This document shows positions 61,186-64,000 of a stretch of DNA of 64,000 nucleotides, piece by piece. Where the stretch lies: the NCBI GenBank assembly GCA_017591395.1, contig WEDG01000198.1, positions 124,001-188,000 of the forward strand, in the 5' to 3' direction. A program made the position numbers and the translations under genes. The notes under the pieces were generated by a model that saw only the letters and a program-made list of their open reading frames with translations, did no database searches and had not been told where the DNA came from. Position 1 is the first letter of the stretch; each line of letters starts with the position of its first letter. Source of the DNA: Schistocephalus solidus (taxonomy: Eukaryota > Platyhelminthes > Cestoda > Diphyllobothriidea > Diphyllobothriidae).

Positions 61186-61479
61186 TTACCCTTCGATTGG
61201 CTCTGAAGGCGGTATAGCCCCACCAGGCGATGTTTTCTTCATAGACGCTGAGGGAGACACGGCATTCCCCCCTCCCACAGAATGAGTCTCCTGTAACCAA
61301 CGGACTTGTGTTGCTGGTCCATAACCCTTTTCGTTGCAGGCCGCAATGCGGAAGATTACAGCGGGTTTGGAACTGACATCCAGATGGGCTTTCGCCAGCA
61401 CTGCAGAGCTTACCAAAGCTGTCGGCGCGGGGCCAGCGTAAACGCGGACAAACGCCATTCCAGAAGGCATTGTTCCCAT
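61186..61479 (-). CDS. HCF terminal exon: last FN3 strands and stop
   Basis: Acceptor CAATCTTCCAG. Codes '[20 protein letters not shown]', '[20 protein letters not shown]', '[20 protein letters not shown]', a Ser/Pro tail and 'PPSEPIEG' followed by TAA. The stop is part of a GG|GTAAGA donor-like sequence, so an alternative spliced end is possible. Confidence 0.9.
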   Translation of the reverse strand: MGTMPSGMAFVRVYAGPAPTALVSSAVLAKAHLDVSSKPAVIFRIAACNEKGYGPATQVRWLQETHSVGGGNAVSPSASMKKTSPGGAIPPSEPIEG

Positions 61480-64000
61480 CTGGAAGATTGAAAAATAAGT
61501 TCAGAACGCATGTCAGCAAAATAGCACGAGACCAAGAAATTGCAGCACGAACCTTTGACTCCGGTAACTCCTTGCCACTGCCAGGCTGAGCTTTGACTGC
61601 CAGGTATACTGAGTACTCAATTATACGACCAGATGTGTTTTGTGGAGGTTCCCACGTTAGCTGGGCACCATTCTCTGATTTTGTTATCTTGATAGCGCTC
61701 GGGGCCCCAGGAAAACCGGGGAGACAGGTTTTAAATGCACTGATTTCAGACCATGGACCGCGACCACAGGCGTTAAGGCCAGCCACACGGAACTTGTAGG
61801 CAGTGCCAGGTGAAAGAGGTATTTTCGGGCCTTGGGTCGCAATACCTGTCGGGCCAATGCCATTAGGACCTTGGAGAGCCTCAATAGCCTAAATAAATAG
61901 TCAAGACAGGACAATTTTACCAGTTGCCGGTTTGAAAACTGTATGACATATCTTTTGGCTGGGAGAATGAAATAAGTTTGAGGCATTAAGCAGAAGGGAA
62001 GTTATATCTCCCAAGGCTTGTAAAATGAAAGCCAAACAAAAACGATAAAGTAATAAGGAGTGGATAGACGAGGCAGTTGCTAACAAGAAAATAAGGATAA
62101 AATTTAGAAGTACCTCAACACTAACTCCTACATCATTCGTATAGGCACTGTATGCAGTCACGGTGAAATTGGTCGCCTTTATGACACCAACATCATGCCA
62201 TGCGCTGTCCGATCGGTTAGTGAGCACGACGTTTGTGGTGGGCTGTGCGGTGGAGGGTTGAATTAGTTGTGATCCTTGTCCAATGGCGCTAGAGCTTGAC
62301 ACCAAAATGGGATTAGTAACATTGTTTAGTTGTCCTTGGGGCGAAGGCTGCATTGAAAGGCTACCAAGAGTGACTCCAATGGTTCGAGGATGCAACTGTG
62401 CCTGTTGCGGGTTGCTGGTTGAGGTTACTGGTTGTTTTCTTTCGGCTACCGAGGTTGCGGCCTCTTGTATTTCATCTGTGTGCCGCAGGTTAATTCAAAG
62501 CACGAAATAAGACAAATCAGATAAATCTGCACAGGTTTAGGGGACACAAATAGCTTAGGCTCAGATGGAAAGCAAGAATTATATTGTAGACCGCAAAAAA
62601 GGCTAAAAGCAATTTGTGAGAGTAATGTGGAAGGTTAAACGCAAGAAACACTCAGAGAACGGGCAAACTAAATATCACAGAGTACCTTCGAAGTCTTCCC
62701 CACGTCTAGCAGCAACAGATGCCAAGGTTTCAAGGGGATCATTTATTGGCTTTGCAGCTCCGCCTGAAGTTCAGAAGAGAATATGAACGGGTTTGGAGTA
62801 TGTCTGCTGGATGTAACTGCATCACTCAGGAACTAGTGCTAACAGTGTGCTCTCTGCATTCGCCAGTCAGGTTTATTCCCGCCAACGAGTGTCGGGGATC
62901 AAATTCAGAAGGAAGCTATCAGTGTTTAGATAACCTCCAGGAAGCATAGATCCAAAGCCATAAAACCGTGTTGCAATTTAGCGAAGATAGTTAAAAACGC
63001 TTGCGGCTTACAGTTGGTGTCTTCCGGTTGACTGTCGACGGAGGCGGCCACCAACGGACAAGTGGTACTTCCTTCTCCGGCAGAAGTCTCTGATTCATGT
63101 GCATTCGGCCGAGATACTGCCGAGTCCTCGACGGCCTCCATCAGCAGCTGGGCGGCCGCCTCAGCGGCCATACCTTCTACCAGAGCACCTACCTTAAAGG
63201 TAAACATAAGAACAGTCATTTGACGGTCGTTTACTCAAATCACCTAGATCGGGTGCGATCTCTTTAAAGGATACCCCCAAAGAAAAACTGGGACCGCGGA
63301 ATAAAGCCAATAGAAAAATAATATCTGACATATTTGACCCTAACAGGCCGTAAGGTAATCATAAATGTGATAGGGTAGACTTATATGAGACCGAAAGAAA
63401 ACCCCAACAAATAGAAAACTGGAGGACCGAAAGGTATATTTACACCGACTCAAACTAGTACCAGAAGCTGCATAGTTCACACTAAAAGACCAGAATAACA
63501 AAATAGTTTCATCAGAAATGCTGTGGTTTGGAAGAACCGAATTAACTTGGTTGGTAATTTGAAATTGCGTGAGATACACACGGGCACAACGGCGGGTACA
63601 TTTATGCTACAAGTGACCAGGAATGAGGAGACAATAGCAGCAATAACACTTAACAACATTTGAGTTTCTTTTGGCAATATTCGTAGATTCTTACCAGCAC
63701 AGCAGAGCGAGCGGACTAGACTATCAGAAACAGACGCTGAGAATAGAAACCACGAAATAAATATAATCGCCCACAGATGCGATAGAAATATGCCAAATGA
63801 AAAATTAATGCGGACAGGTACCGCAGACTCCTCGGGAACGAACGCGTCACTGGAACTGTTGGCTTGTGTGTCTGCCACGTCGTGTCGGTTTCCGTCACCG
63901 GCATTCTCAGACTTTTTCTCCTCTTGTTGATCCTCCTCATCGGCCGTCCCATCGAACTGGGGAAGCCGAGTGACGGTCTGGTTGCAGCCCTCCTGACCCA
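61186..64000 (-). CDS. HCFC1-like: Host cell factor (HCF) homologue, C-terminal part; 5' part outside the window
   Basis: Six exons on the minus strand: 64000-63822 (cut by the edge), 63192-63012, 62763-62686, 62475-62114, 61888-61553 and 61479-61186, all phase-consistent, ending in TAA. Seen: an acidic region ('[16 protein letters not shown]'), an Ala-rich helix, a Gln/Ser/Thr-rich part, then the HCF fibronectin type III segment with '[14 protein letters not shown]', '[20 protein letters not shown]', '[20 protein letters not shown]' and '[20 protein letters not shown]'. Known: HCF proteins are nuclear chromatin co-regulators that tether histone-modifying complexes to transcription factors through an N-terminal Kelch domain, and the C-terminal FN3 repeats pair with the N-terminal subunit. 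The Kelch domain must lie to the right of the window. The vertebrate proteolytic repeats are not visible in this part. Confidence 0.94.
61553..61888 (-). CDS. HCF exon: FN3 core
   Basis: Acceptor TATTTATTTAG and a weak donor GTTCGT. 112 codons in phase 0/0: '[20 protein letters not shown]', '[20 protein letters not shown]', '[20 protein letters not shown]', '[11 protein letters not shown]'. The most conserved part of the gene in this window. Confidence 0.95.
62114..62475 (-). CDS. HCF exon: Gln/Ser/Thr-rich part and first FN3 strands
   Basis: Acceptor GCGGCACACAG and donor GTACTT. Codes '[20 protein letters not shown]', a Ser/Gln-rich stretch, then '[20 protein letters not shown]', the start of the HCF FN3 module. 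Enters phase 1, leaves phase 0. Confidence 0.92.
62686..62763 (-). CDS. HCF exon (78 bp)
   Basis: Acceptor TGAACTTCAG and donor GTACTC. Codes '[20 protein letters not shown]', then 'GEDFE'. Enters and leaves phase 1. The [10 protein letters not shown] stretch resembles the conserved segment before the FN3 part of HCF proteins. Confidence 0.85.
63012..63192 (-). CDS. HCF exon: Ala-rich helix and Ser-rich part
   Basis: Acceptor TTACCTTTAAG and donor GTAAGC. Codes '[20 protein letters not shown]', then '[20 protein letters not shown]'. Enters phase 0, leaves phase 1. A second AG four bases on would shift the start slightly. Confidence 0.82.
63822..64000 (-). CDS. HCF exon: acidic region (cut by window edge)
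   Basis: The frame from 63998 downward reads '[20 protein letters not shown]', '[16 protein letters not shown]', then '[14 protein letters not shown]', with donor GTACCT in phase 0. Acidic, low complexity, as in the middle of HCF proteins. Confidence 0.85.

Noticed and set aside
61175..61786. 203-codon minus-strand ORF taken as one exon
   Set aside because: It reads through the intron 61552-61480 in the wrong frame after the HCF FN3 exon. The continuation of FN3 is in the 61479-61186 frame.
1..64000. CRISPR arrays, bacterial defence islands, prophage or plasmid features
   Set aside because: No spaced direct repeats, no operons and no prokaryotic genes; repeats are of eukaryotic mobile-element type.

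Overview
This is eukaryotic nuclear DNA. It has long AT-rich introns, GT..AG splice junctions, no bacterial operon structure, and many decayed retroelements: Penelope-like, Ty3/Gypsy-like, a LINE and tRNA-related short repeats. The gene content (a muscle-type smoothelin CH-domain protein and host cell factor, HCF), the very short candidate intron and the abundance of Penelope-like GIY-YIG elements fit a flatworm, perhaps a tapeworm with a large genome. The organism is an inference; nothing in the window fixes the species.

Two protein-coding genes can be supported. (1) A plus-strand gene runs from at least 20729 to the stop at 59660. Thirteen exons join with consistent phase at every junction into about 1093 codons. 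It encodes an Ig (I-set type) domain near the N-terminal end of the visible part, a long Ser/Lys-rich middle with a Cys-rich insert, and a C-terminal calponin-homology (CH) domain of smoothelin type. The ORF list does not reveal the CH domain, because it is split over exons 57109-57199, 58817-58968 and 59477-59660 and is read in a different frame from the long ORF at 58582. (2) A minus-strand gene enters from the right edge (64000) and ends near 61186. Six exons encode the C-terminal part of HCF (HCFC1 family), including its fibronectin type III segment. The two genes are tail to tail, with about 1.5 kb between their stop codons.

The layout is as follows. 1-880: Ty3/Gypsy RT/RNase H remnant, minus strand. 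2585-3470: two possible unassigned exons. 3500-20700: AT-rich sequence with a (TA)n tract, one family B repeat and a decayed Penelope-like element (minus, 16060-17370). 20729-59660: the Ig/CH gene, whose introns hold most of the repeats. These include Penelope-like fragments at 23770-24480 and 28150-28694, a Gypsy integrase end at 35420-35840, a CRE-bearing foldback element at 41771-42190, a Penelope-derived element with about 220-bp inverted termini at 45569-46600, and a LINE end at 50247-50834. Copies of two short repeat families, A (tRNA-related) and B, are scattered among them. 59661-61185: intergenic. 61186-64000: HCF.

No CRISPR array, operon, phage, plasmid or rRNA was seen. The items most worth a second look are the Ig plus smoothelin-CH architecture, the Penelope endonuclease remnant between inverted terminal copies, the cyclically permuted tRNA-like repeat, the foldback element with palindromic TGACGTCA sites, and the HCF stop codon that lies inside a splice-donor sequence.
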